This document shows, in pieces, positions 29,981 through 36,376 of a DNA stretch of 39,248 nt; within the stretch, counting starts at the first letter, position 1, and every line of letters begins with the position of its first letter. Position numbers and translations under genes: made by a program. The notes below the pieces were generated by a model. That model was not told where the DNA came from. It made no database searches and was given only the letters and a program-made list of their open reading frames with translations. Source of the stretch: Xanthomonas hortorum pv. cynarae (GTDB taxonomy: Bacteria; Pseudomonadota; Gammaproteobacteria; Xanthomonadales; Xanthomonadaceae); the NCBI RefSeq assembly GCF_002939985.1, contig NZ_MDFM01000039.1, positions 1-39,248 of the forward strand, written 5' to 3'.

Positions 29981-30700
29981 CAGATTGCAAGCAATCTGCC
30001 GTTAATGGGCGTTAGATCCGCACTGATTGTCCTGCTAGCGGAACAGTGGCGTTATTTCCGGCATGGCCGCGCTGCCGGCAACACAATCCACCCGTTAGCA
30101 CCCGTTCTGGGCTTGTTGAGTCCGTTTCTTTCGCTGCTTCCGGCACCGCGCATCACTCCATCGGCAGTGATCGTGTCGGCTCTGTGTGCGCGTAGCGCAC
30201 GGCGACCGCTCTTAAACGCAGACCACCCGAAGCCGGCAGCCCTTCCAGGGTCATGCCCTGTCTCGAAGTCCGGCTAATTACTCCCTGCTGACCCGCTTTT
30301 GCTGTTTGCGGGAGGGAACCGCCGCCACTGCGCGCCGGCTTTGTTTGGTTTCCCGATGTTGCTTAGGCGCAGTGGCGGTGGGAGGGGCGCAGCCCCTCTA
30401 TTGAGCTTCTAACGCTGTCGTCGTCGCGCAGCGGCGGCGACGCCGATCAGCTGTTAAGCGCTCTACTGACTGTGTTTTCAACCGTAGGTTGACTGGTTGG
30501 CCTGCCAAATAAAGAGGACAAATAACGCCACTTCCCCACAGGCTTCCCACAGGCTTGTCCCCCCGCAGCGGTGGGTAACTCGCTGCGGGGGAGTCCGTTG
30601 GTGGCGAAAGGCGGGTGATCGAGGGAGGGTGTGGGCGTCGCCCGGCCCTGGCGGCGGCAAAATTGCTACGCGGGCGCCTGTTTCCACGGTGCGGGGCAGG
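29981..30700. other. Non-coding hairpin-rich region, candidate replication origin
   Basis: No convincing gene. Contains perfect inverted repeats: CAGATTGC-AA-GCAATCTG (29981-29998); CCGCCACTGCGC with GCGCAGTGGCGG (30322-30333 and 30367-30378, 33-nt loop); GAGGGGC-GCA-GCCCCTC (30382-30398); CCCCCGCAGCG with CGCTGCGGGGG (30560-30591, 10-nt loop). Near 30530-30560 a short direct repeat CCCACAGGCTT appears twice. It lies just downstream of the probable rep gene. No iterons or perfect DnaA boxes are seen, so the origin call is inference. A 23-bp stretch (30280-30302) is shared with the dispersed repeat at 35434-35578. Confidence 0.3.
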
Positions 30701-30720
30701 GGCCAGCCTGCCGGCGGCGG

Positions 30721-31542
30721 CTACTCGAACAGGGAGAGGATGTCGGCGATGTGCCGTGTGGCGCTCTGTGCGCCCGCTGACGGGTCGCCAGTGGCGCGGT
30801 GTGCCGCTGGGCGGGCATCGCCCGTGCGTGGCCTGGTTGCCGCCTCTTGGCGCGATTGACGGCGTGCTTGCGCCTCCGTGAAGGAGGCCGCGCCGGACCC
30901 GCGCGCCTGGTCGGCGTGCTGGCGGTCGCGCTTGAGCAACCAGCTGGTGCCGGTCATGGCGCATAACCGTTGTAGGTTGAGCCGGCGCACGCCTGGCTCG
31001 CTGCGCCACAGGTCGCCGCCCTCGGCGTCCTTCTTGTGCCGGCGGACCTGCTTGGTGGGGAATGCCCACCCAAGGCTCACCATCATGTCGATCGATCGGC
31101 GCGCCCGCTTCACCTCGGCCTCTGTCTGCCCGCCATAGGCGAGCTGGGCGATGTCGTGCAGCGTGTAACGCTGCCAGCGGCCACCGGCTTGCCGGGGTTT
31201 GCCCACAAACCCGGTGCGCACGTCGGATAGGTAGAGCAATGCAACGGACATGGCCAGCAGCGAATCGGCCCCATCCGAGCGCAGCGCCCGCACCCGCGTC
31301 AGCGCCTTTTCCAGGGCATAGCCGGCCACGATGACGTTGCGGCTAATCCGCATCCACAGGGAGCCTCGGCGGTGTTCCAGGCCGCGCACCAGCGCTTCGC
31401 GGGTGGCATCGAGGACGCCCGGCCGGCGCTTCTTGCCGGCCAGCGGCTTGGGCTGACGCCAGTGCACACGCTTGTGCGGCCGGCCGCTGGTGGCGGTCGG
31501 TTCTGTGCCTGGCGTGTGTGAGCCTGGGTCTACTGCTGACAT
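30721..31542 (-). CDS. Probable plasmid replication initiator
   Basis: 273 aa from the ATG at 31542 (a GTG start at 31614 would add 24 residues; neither has a clear ribosome-binding site). The middle (LWMRISRNVIVAGYALEKALTRVR, SLLAMSVALLYLSDVRTGFVG, WQRYTLHDIAQLAYG, VKRARRSIDMMVSLGWAFPTKQVRRHKK) reads as one or two winged-helix domains of the kind found in small plasmid Rep proteins. The C-terminal 60 residues are Ala/Arg/Thr-rich and probably unstructured. Position between partition genes and a hairpin-rich non-coding region supports a replication role. I could not name the Rep family; another DNA-binding plasmid protein is possible. Confidence 0.5.
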   Translation of the reverse strand: MSAVDPGSHTPGTEPTATSGRPHKRVHWRQPKPLAGKKRRPGVLDATREALVRGLEHRRGSLWMRISRNVIVAGYALEKALTRVRALRSDGADSLLAMSVALLYLSDVRTGFVGKPRQAGGRWQRYTLHDIAQLAYGGQTEAEVKRARRSIDMMVSLGWAFPTKQVRRHKKDAEGGDLWRSEPGVRRLNLQRLCAMTGTSWLLKRDRQHADQARGSGAASFTEAQARRQSRQEAATRPRTGDARPAAHRATGDPSAGAQSATRHIADILSLFE

Positions 31543-31689
31543 GTCCCGCGCCGATGAACGGCAGCGGGGCGGGGTGTTTGGCTTGTGGGCCTTCGCATCC
31601 TTTCCCTCTTGCACGGCTTCGCCGGCGGGATTAGGATGGGGGCATCGATTGGCCCATCTGTCTGGTTTTTTCCCGCCAGACCAGTGAAG

Positions 31690-31719
31690 AAAAAGCCGCC
31701 CTTGCCGGGGCGGTTTTTT
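31690..31719. terminator. Bidirectional intrinsic terminator between csrA and rep
   Basis: CCGCCC, 6-nt loop, GGGCGG flanked by A5 and T6. It separates csrA and the operator at 31817 from the rep gene, so any promoter at that operator must read through it to reach rep. Confidence 0.8.
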
Positions 31720-31816
31720 CGTTTTCGGGGGGTCTACTGCGCTAGCAGCACTCCCGCCCGCGTTGTCATATCGCTGCCAAGTATCGGCCTGCGGCCCTTA
31801 AACCGCAAGCAGCTGC

Positions 31817-31839
31817 CGTGTGCACATACATTGCACACC
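31817..31839. promoter_or_regulatory. Plasmid-wide operator copy downstream of csrA
   Basis: CGTGTGCACA, 3 bp, CATTGCACACC-type right arm. The only copy not immediately in front of a gene: the next minus-strand gene (rep) starts 203-275 bp away beyond a terminator. No gene is visible in 31615-31868. Confidence 0.65.
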
Positions 31840-31868
31840 TTTGGGATGTGCGCTTTTGCACGTTGGCA

Positions 31869-32057
31869 TTACGTCGTCGGCTCGGATCGATCGCCCTGGC
31901 GCTGAATGCGCTCATAGACTTCTTCGCGGTGGACGGGCACGTGCGGCGGGGCGGCAATACCAATGCGGACCTGGTTGCCTTTGACACCCAAAACCGTCAC
32001 GGTCACCTCGTCGCCGATCATCAACGCATCGCCAATGCTGCGGGTGAGAATGAGCAT
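31869..32057 (-). CDS. csrA: CsrA/RsmA-family translational regulator, plasmid-borne
   Basis: 62 aa. [18 protein letters not shown] at the N-terminus and [13 protein letters not shown] with the RNA-contacting Arg44 near the end are canonical CsrA; Leu4 and Arg6 are present. CsrA dimers bind GGA motifs in mRNA leaders and control virulence, motility and metabolism in Xanthomonas. AGGA lies 7-8 nt before the ATG at 32057. It is the second gene after the hypothetical at 32496. The C-terminal [10 protein letters not shown] differs from typical chromosomal tails as I know them. It could let the plasmid act on host regulation or its own transfer genes. Confidence 0.93.
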   Translation of the reverse strand: MLILTRSIGDALMIGDEVTVTVLGVKGNQVRIGIAAPPHVPVHREEVYERIQRQGDRSEPTT

Positions 32058-32151
32058 GTGGGTTTCCTGCAGGAGGGTGGGAATGGTGGAAGCACCGCTG
32101 CGCTGCGTCCAGCTGCCGGCCAGCGCGATGCATCCAAGGACATACGGCGCA

Positions 32152-32496
32152 TTACGCGCCTTCGATCGCTGCCGGCGCACGCACAGGCAGCCCGAAGTCA
32201 GCGGCCAGCTGGCTTGCTGCCTCGGCAGTGAGGATGTAGTGCCCGCCGGCAATGACCAGCGCGGCTAGGCTGTTGGACAGGGCTGTCGGCGAGAGGATGA
32301 AGACATCGAGCGCGGCCAGACCATAGACCGTGCAATACGCCGGGCCTGCGGTATCGCCGACGCGCTTGGCCAAGTGCACGCCGAATTGTGGCCGGCCCGA
32401 CTCCACTTGGCTGCGCACGTGCAGCAGCAAGCCTGGATGCGGGGTTCGATAGCTGCCGGTGCGCGTGTTGCCGTGGTTGGATCTGCTGTATTCCAT
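32152..32496 (-). CDS. Hypothetical protein upstream of csrA, 114 aa
   Basis: Not recognised. A polar, His/Arg-rich N-terminus (about 1-25) is followed by a mixed alpha/beta body and a hydrophobic stretch ([33 protein letters not shown]). AGGA lies 8 nt upstream of the ATG at 32496, and a near-perfect copy of the plasmid-wide operator (32517-32547) is 21-25 bp upstream. It probably forms an operon with csrA, 94 bp downstream. Confidence 0.65.
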   Translation of the reverse strand: MEYSRSNHGNTRTGSYRTPHPGLLLHVRSQVESGRPQFGVHLAKRVGDTAGPAYCTVYGLAALDVFILSPTALSNSLAALVIAGGHYILTAEAASQLAADFGLPVRAPAAIEGA

Positions 32497-32516
32497 GTGT
32501 CGTTCCTTCGCAAGGC

Positions 32517-32547
32517 TCACGGTGTGCACAACCATTGCACACCGTGA
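32517..32547. promoter_or_regulatory. Plasmid-wide operator, 12-bp arms
   Basis: TCACGGTGTGCA, 7 bp, TGCACACCGTGA. One of the two most perfect copies. Its proximal edge is 21 bp upstream of the ATG at 32496, so a bound repressor would cover the transcription start. Confidence 0.8.
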
Positions 32548-32550
32548 GTG

Positions 32551-32577
32551 TAAAAAAAAGCTGCCGCCGCAGCTTTA
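32551..32577 (-). terminator. Minus-strand terminator overlapping the small-peptide stop
   Basis: On the minus strand AAGCTGC, 4-nt loop, GCAGCTT followed by a run of T (A8 at 32552-32559 on plus). It ends the operon from 34012 and includes the TAA of the 30-aa peptide gene. Confidence 0.8.
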
Positions 32578-32667
32578 CGTGAGTAGATACAACATCCAGC
32601 AGAGCCATGCGGTGGCAAGGCATGCCTCCAAGCGGTTGGCAATATGCAGCATTTTCTGATCGTCCAT
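32575..32667 (-). CDS. Small hydrophobic peptide, 30 aa
   Basis: Short ORF with a strong GGAGG ribosome-binding site 7 nt before the ATG at 32667. The product DDQKMLHIANRLEACLATAW-type N-half continues into WMLYLLT, one probable membrane helix. The stop is inside the terminator stem. It follows the two-pass membrane gene at 32690, with which it may act. Family unknown; the ribosome site and terminator are the main evidence that it is real. Confidence 0.5.
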   Translation of the reverse strand: MDDQKMLHIANRLEACLATAWLCWMLYLLT

Positions 32668-32689
32668 CTTGACGCCTCCTACTGTGTCA

Positions 32690-32917
32690 TTAGCGGGACC
32701 TGTACGCGATCCAGAAAAGCCCCCCCAGACCGCAAACAACGCCGACCAGGTAGATCACCCACGCGTTGTCGCTGATTGGACTGCTAAATGCCGCATTGGG
32801 TGCGGCCGGCTCAAAGGTCGCAAGGCCGTAGATGCCAAAGCCGACAAGTACGCAGCTCAGGACCAGGAATACGAAATAGTGCCGGATGGCGTACAGAAGC
32901 GAGTGGCGAAATTTCAT
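32690..32917 (-). CDS. Small two-pass membrane protein, 75 aa
   Basis: Two hydrophobic helices (about 14-35, YFVFLVLSCVLVGFGIYGLA, and 52-70, AWVIYLVGVVCGLGGLFWIAY) separated by a Pro/Ala-rich polar loop (EPAAPNAAFSSPISD), with a basic C-terminus. Start ATG at 32917, 52 bp after the preceding stop. It is probably cotranscribed with the genes from 34012. Not recognised as a named family; surface exclusion or an envelope role is speculative. Confidence 0.6.
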   Translation of the reverse strand: MKFRHSLLYAIRHYFVFLVLSCVLVGFGIYGLATFEPAAPNAAFSSPISDNAWVIYLVGVVCGLGGLFWIAYRSR

Positions 32918-32969
32918 CGTGATGACTCCAAGGGTGAACAACAGCGGCGGCTTGCCGCACTAGGATAAA

Positions 32970-33563
32970 TCAAGCGTAGCTTGACCAGTATTGCGGGCGA
33001 CCGTCCCACGGGTGGGCGTAGCTGCTGCTGGACAGCTTGACGCCATTGCGGGGGTTGACGCGCTTGCGGATCGGCTCGGCCTTCGTGTACTGGCCTGGAA
33101 CCGGGGTGGTGGTGCCGGACATGTTGCCGGTGTCCTGCCGCTCCTGGACCAGCTCGCGCAGGGTCACGGTGCGATTCTGCACGGCGACGACTTCATAAAA
33201 ATCCACGTTGGTTTGCTCGTAGCCGTAGCTGGACACCAGCACGGCCCCCACTTCCAGCGTGTGCGGCCGCTTGGCTTCTGCGCGGCGTTCGGCGTGGGCG
33301 TCGGCAACGCGCTGCCGGCGCTCAGTGAACCGGGCAATTTCGGCGTCGGCCTCGGCCTGCGAGCGGAACGAATAGCGGTCCAGCTTCAAGCTCTTGCCGT
33401 GAAACTCGGTCACGATGATGCGGCCGAGTTCTTCGGCAACGTAGTAGCGGGAGCCGTCGGCCAAGTCGTGCGGCTTGTAGGCATAGCGCGGACCTGTGAG
33501 GTCATCACGCCACTGCGCACGCTCGGCGGCAGTGAGGGAGGCGGGGTGGGGTAGCTTGCGCAT
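32970..33563 (-). CDS. Hypothetical plasmid protein, 197 aa
   Basis: Not recognised by name. The N-terminal half contains RKLPHPASLTAAERAQWRDDLTG and RSQAEADAEIARFTERRQRVADAHAERRAEAKR, the latter a strongly helical charged segment. The C-terminal half (LEVGAVLVSSYGYEQTNVDFYEVVAVQNRTVTLREL) looks like a small beta-barrel domain. The start at 33563 is 15 bp after the previous stop, so it is the third gene of the 34012 operon. A DNA- or RNA-associated role is possible but unsupported. Confidence 0.65.
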   Translation of the reverse strand: MRKLPHPASLTAAERAQWRDDLTGPRYAYKPHDLADGSRYYVAEELGRIIVTEFHGKSLKLDRYSFRSQAEADAEIARFTERRQRVADAHAERRAEAKRPHTLEVGAVLVSSYGYEQTNVDFYEVVAVQNRTVTLRELVQERQDTGNMSGTTTPVPGQYTKAEPIRKRVNPRNGVKLSSSSYAHPWDGRPQYWSSYA

Positions 33564-33578
33564 GGCGGTGTGTCCTGG

Positions 33579-33818
33579 TCAGTGGTTGGGGGTGTTGGCC
33601 AACAGCGCAGCGGCGGCGCGGTCGTGGTCGGCTTGTTCGGTGAGTGCGATCGCTTTGCGTGCCAGCTCATGGGCGCGGAACAGGCTGCGTGCGCCTCCGG
33701 CGGGCAGCTCGCGCAGCTGCTGGGCTTCGCGGCGCAAGCGCGCTGCATGCGCCCGGCAAGCGCGCTCATGGCGGCGGTGGTCGGCGATCAGTGCACGCAC
33801 GTTGTCGGCGGCAGTCAT
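33579..33818 (-). CDS. Hypothetical helical protein, 79 aa
   Basis: Arg/His/Ala-rich and almost wholly helical (VRALIADHRRHERACRAHAARLRREAQQLREL, then ARSLFRAHELARKAIALTEQADHDRAAAALLA). The ATG at 33818 overlaps the stop of the upstream gene by 4 bp, which fixes the start and argues for translational coupling. A longer frame to 33902 is less likely. No family recognised. Confidence 0.6.
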   Translation of the reverse strand: MTAADNVRALIADHRRHERACRAHAARLRREAQQLRELPAGGARSLFRAHELARKAIALTEQADHDRAAAALLANTPNH

Positions 33819-34012
33819 GCGGCACCGCCAACACGATCCAGAAGCCGGCAGCGCTCGCACTGGATCGCAGGCAGTGGCGGCAACGCTGGGCAGCAAAGGC
33901 ATGGCGTTGACCGCACGAAGTCGGTCAGCTCTGCGAGTACGGCGCGGGCTTGGCGCAGACCGGCGTCAACACTCACGCCGTGGATCTGCTCGGTGGTCTT
34001 GGCCTGGTCCAT
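33815..34012 (-). CDS. Small cysteine-rich protein, 65 aa
   Basis: A helical N-terminus (AGLRQARAVLAELTDFVRS) is followed by CLCCPALPPLPAIQCERCRLLDRV with two CxxC-type pairs (CLCC and CERC), probably one zinc ribbon. The ATG at 34012 is 26 bp downstream of the most perfect operator copy (34038-34066), so this is the first gene of the operon 34012-32575. Unknown family. Confidence 0.6.
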   Translation of the reverse strand: MDQAKTTEQIHGVSVDAGLRQARAVLAELTDFVRSTPCLCCPALPPLPAIQCERCRLLDRVGGAA

Positions 34013-34037
34013 CGTCGGTTCCTCGATCGTTCCGGCC

Positions 34038-34066
34038 AGTGGTGTGCAATACCATTGCACACCACT
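34038..34066. promoter_or_regulatory. Plasmid-wide operator, 13-bp arms (best copy)
   Basis: AGTGGTGTGCAAT, 3 bp (ACC), ATTGCACACCACT: perfect inverted repeat. It lies 26-29 bp upstream of the ATG at 34012. Confidence 0.85.
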
Positions 34067-34082
34067 AGGCAAAAAAAGGGGG

Positions 34083-34481
34083 TCAGTCTTCGGTGGGCTG
34101 CATGATGGTGATGACCGGCTCGGCATCGTCGCCGGGGCCGATGTGCATGTGCAGGGTCACAATGCGGGCCTGGTGGCCTCGGCCCTCACGGGGCACCCGA
34201 TGCAGGGCGAACGGCACGCGGTTGGCGTCACCGCCACGGGCGGCGAAGTTGCGCGCCATGAACAGCACATCCCACAGCCGGCCTTGCTCGTCCTGCGGCA
34301 CATGCTTGCGCTTGGTGTCCTCCTGGCTCCATGCCACGCAGTCGGCCCAGACGGCCCGCGTGACGGCAACCGGCACCTTAAAGCCGGCCTCGCGGGCGAG
34401 GGCAGACACGTCCACCAGGTCGCCGTCCTCCAACAGGTTGGCGCGGGTGTGCGAATGGATGATGTCAGACGCTGTAAACAT
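34083..34481 (-). CDS. DUF6573-like plasmid protein, 132 aa
   Basis: The N-terminus FTASDIIHSHTRANLLEDGDLVDVSALAREAGFKVPVAVTRAVWADCVAW resembles the DUF6573 family of short plasmid and ICE proteins of unknown function; GRLWDVLFMARNFAARG is the second conserved block. GGAG is 9 nt before the ATG at 34481. The promoter region holds one copy of the operator (34509-34531), and behind it six GCATGC boxes (34548-34585). Confidence 0.7.
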   Translation of the reverse strand: MFTASDIIHSHTRANLLEDGDLVDVSALAREAGFKVPVAVTRAVWADCVAWSQEDTKRKHVPQDEQGRLWDVLFMARNFAARGGDANRVPFALHRVPREGRGHQARIVTLHMHIGPGDDAEPVITIMQPTED

Positions 34482-34508
34482 GGCAGTTATCTCCGTTGGC
34501 TTCTGCAA

Positions 34509-34531
34509 GGTGTGCAATGTCTTTGCACAAC
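34509..34531. promoter_or_regulatory. Plasmid-wide operator before the DUF6573 gene
   Basis: GGTGTGCAAT, 3 bp, CTTTGCACAAC-type right arm. 28 bp upstream of the ATG at 34481. Confidence 0.7.
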
Positions 34532-34547
34532 TCCATATTAGCGAGTT

Positions 34548-34585
34548 GCATGCATGCATGCAAGCATGCAAACATGCATGCATGC
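34548..34585. repeat. Six GCATGC boxes in 38 bp
   Basis: GCATGC at 34548, 34552, 34556, 34564, 34576 and 34580; steps of 4, 4, 8, 12 and 4, in register with the 8-bp array at 27210. It lies directly behind the operator at 34509, the same pairing as at 6201-6259. Confidence 0.75.
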
Positions 34586-34627
34586 ACACACTGCGTTCTG
34601 CCCTTGGAACACCTGCGCCGGGTAAAA

Positions 34628-34770
34628 CTCAGGGGGTCGGCGCACCCGGTCGATCGCTGCGCTTGGTCCCCGGCAACGCTTTGCCCAGCCCACCGCCCGA
34701 AGCTCGATCACGTGACAAGGCCGGCATGCATGACCAGGCCGCACACATCACCCTGCAAACCCGCTTTTGC
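34628..34770. repeat. Dispersed intergenic repeat, copy 1
   Basis: About 143 bp matching 35434-35578 with moderate divergence; shared blocks include GGTCGATCGCTGCGC, TGGTCCCCGGCAACGCT, GCCCGAAGCTCGATCACGTG and CCCGCTTTTGC. No ORF is conserved between copies. Confidence 0.7.
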
Positions 34771-34844
34771 GATTGGCCGTCGCCGGCAGCGCAGCCACGT
34801 GTGCGCGTGCCACACTTCGCCCATCACTGGCGAGGGCGACACAC

Positions 34845-35000
34845 ATGCAAGAACAAGAGGCTCCCGATGACGAATGCCCAATGTGCGGCGGGGAGGGTGG
34901 TTGGCCCGGCCTCACTGAGAGGGTGACGTGTAAGCCCTGCAAGGGCACCGGCAAAAACATGTTGCCGCCGCCCGATGCCTGGGTGGATCTGCGGCACTGA
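34845..35000 (+). CDS. Small zinc-finger protein, DnaJ-like cysteine motifs, 51 aa
   Basis: CPMCGGEGGW and CKPCKGTG give two CxxCxGxG motifs, the DnaJ zinc-finger pattern, in a 51-residue protein (ATG at 34845; a GAGG lies about 10 nt upstream). One Zn(Cys)4 site is predicted. It is plus strand, facing the minus-strand gene at 35325, and ends at a shared bidirectional terminator (35006). The larger gene at 36672 has the same kind of motif. Confidence 0.6.
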   Translation: MQEQEAPDDECPMCGGEGGWPGLTERVTCKPCKGTGKNMLPPPDAWVDLRH

Positions 35001-35005
35001 GGCAC

Positions 35006-35037
35006 AAAAAAGCCGCCGGGATCTCCGACGGCTTTTT
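35006..35037. terminator. Bidirectional terminator
   Basis: A5, AGCCGCCGG, 5-nt loop, CCGACGGCT and T5. Serves the convergent genes ending at 35000 (plus) and 35062 (minus). Confidence 0.85.
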
Positions 35038-35061
35038 GCTGATGGGCGGGTTCCGCCCGGT

Positions 35062-35325
35062 TTACTCCGGCAGGTTCCAATCTTCGCCTTTGTCCCTCGG
35101 CTCGCGCTTCTTCACGATCAGCGTGATTTCGCCGTCGATCGCCACCGGGACGGTACGCAGCTTGAGCGTATAGCCACCGCCCTGGTTAGGGAACGCAACA
35201 CCGCAGCGGAACCACTCGGTGCCTGCTTCTCCGCCGCGCTTGGTGTACGGGTGTGGTGCAACCACGTCGAAGCGATCGCGTTCGTGCTGCTCTGGTGCCG
35301 GTGCTTTGGATTCGGTCTTGGCCAT
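35062..35325 (-). CDS. Hypothetical protein, 87 aa
   Basis: Short soluble protein with a polar N-terminus (KTESKAPAPEQHERDRFDVV) and a beta-rich body (TEWFRCGVAFPNQGGGYTLKLRTVPVAIDGEITLIVKKRE). Small plasmid proteins with this NKGGGYTL-type segment occur commonly; the function is unknown to me. Start ATG at 35325, with GGAG about 9 nt upstream; operator copy at 35360-35382 is 35 bp upstream. Single-gene unit ending in the bidirectional terminator. Confidence 0.7.
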   Translation of the reverse strand: MAKTESKAPAPEQHERDRFDVVAPHPYTKRGGEAGTEWFRCGVAFPNQGGGYTLKLRTVPVAIDGEITLIVKKREPRDKGEDWNLPE

Positions 35326-35359
35326 CGTCGTCACTCTCCTGGCAATTGGATGCGTGCTT

Positions 35360-35382
35360 GGTGTGCAGTGTGTTTGCACACC
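35360..35382. promoter_or_regulatory. Plasmid-wide operator before the 87-aa gene
   Basis: GGTGTGCAGT, 3 bp, TTTGCACACC-type right arm; arms nearly perfect. 35 bp upstream of the start at 35325. Confidence 0.75.
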
Positions 35383-35433
35383 ACGATGCTAGCTCATGCA
35401 CGCCCCGCATGGAACGGCCTGCGCTCGATCTGG

Positions 35434-35578
35434 CTCCGGGGGTCCATGCACCTGGTCGATCGCTGCGCCTGGTCCCCGGCAACGCTCTACCCAAGCCACG
35501 GCCCGAAGCTCGATCACGTGCAAAGGGCAGCACGCGCCACCAGGCCGGCCACATCACTCCCTGCTGACCCGCTTTTGC
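35434..35578. repeat. Dispersed intergenic repeat, copy 2
   Basis: Second copy of the repeat at 34628-34770. Its last 23 bp (35556-35578) recur at 30280-30302. The gap 35383-36019 holds this copy and the direct repeat at 35841 and no gene I can support. Confidence 0.7.
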
Positions 35579-35840
35579 CAACATCGCGGCCGTCCACGCG
35601 TGATCCACGGCCAGCGCGCCAGCGCTGCCCGTCGCCGTGGGGGATGGTTGTATCCATCCCCAGGCGTCGGGGGAGCGGTGGGTCACGGGTGGGCGGGCCT
35701 GCCTATTGCAGCTCGTCCCCGGCTTGTCCTCGGCGTGCGGCCAACGGCCGCCGGCGACCAGGTGGTGCCGTCCACCTGGTCGCCGGTAGCGGTGGGCAAG
35801 CGGGGGGCGACGTTGCTGATCGGCGCAGCCGATGCCGGCG

Positions 35841-35960
35841 TGCTTCTGCAAGCGGAGCGCGCAGGGGCGAGGATTAGGGCCGACTGGCGATGACGCGGCA
35901 CGCGGCATCGGTGCGCAGCACCCCAAGCCGGTGACCGCTTGCGGTCACGTCCCCGTCTGG
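35841..35960. repeat. 120-bp direct repeat, copy 1
   Basis: Matches 36483-36602 without gaps and with about three mismatches (offset 642 bp). It contains the hairpin GTGACCGC-TT-GCGGTCAC (35931-35948) and, in one plus-strand frame, the end QAERAGARIRADWR followed by a stop. Confidence 0.9.
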
Positions 35961-36014
35961 CATGTGGATCTGCGCCGTCGTGCTTTGCTGTTGCTCTTGG
36001 CGGATGCAGCGAAG

Positions 36015-36039
36015 CGAAAAACGGGGCTTTCGCCCCGTT
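36015..36039 (-). terminator. Minus-strand terminator of the 38-aa peptide gene
   Basis: AACGGGGC, TTTC loop, GCCCCGTT with five T on the minus strand side. Starts 6 bp after the stop codon at 36045. Confidence 0.75.
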
Positions 36040-36044
36040 CCTCC

Positions 36045-36161
36045 TTAGTTGAGTTTTTCGACCAGCGCCGCGATGGCTGTGACCAGCGTCGCCAGGGCCG
36101 TGATGATGGCCGGCAAGTTTTCCAGCACCGTTGTGAGGGCTTGATGCGTGCGTTTTTTCAT
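36045..36161 (-). CDS. Small hydrophobic peptide, 38 aa
   Basis: Basic start KKRTHQALTTVLENL followed by a hydrophobic helix PAIITALATLVTAIAALV and a final EKLN. AAAGGA lies about 7 nt before the ATG at 36161, and an intrinsic terminator follows the stop, so it has the parts of a real one-gene unit. The size and hydrophobicity resemble membrane-active toxin or holin-like peptides, but no family is recognised. A diverged inverted copy lies at 36377-36535. Confidence 0.55.
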   Translation of the reverse strand: MKKRTHQALTTVLENLPAIITALATLVTAIAALVEKLN

Positions 36162-36376
36162 AGTGCGTTCCTTTCGGCGCGGGGTTATTGATCGCGCACC
36201 GATCAGGCGCATGGCGGATAAGGTTGGCGTGCAAGGGGGAACCCGGAAGCCGCAGCGCAAGCGACCGCAGGGAGTGCGAACGGGTGAGGATTCGCCCTAG
36301 CACGGCGGCCGCGCCATGCGATGTTCGGGGCATGCTGGCGATCAATAACGCTGCCTCGATGCGAAGGAAGCGCACT

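Noticed and set aside
30530..30560. DnaA boxes in TTCCCCACAGGCTTCCCACA
   Set aside because: Two or more mismatches to TTATCCACA; not strong enough to call.
30398..31069. Long minus-strand and plus-strand frames around the 3' end of rep
   Set aside because: High-GC shadow frames with Arg/Pro/Ala-rich composition overlapping rep and hairpins; no ribosome sites.
35396..35926. ORFs of 165-246 codons over the dispersed repeat region
   Set aside because: They run through non-coding repeats in GC-rich DNA, with no ribosome sites and no recognisable domain.
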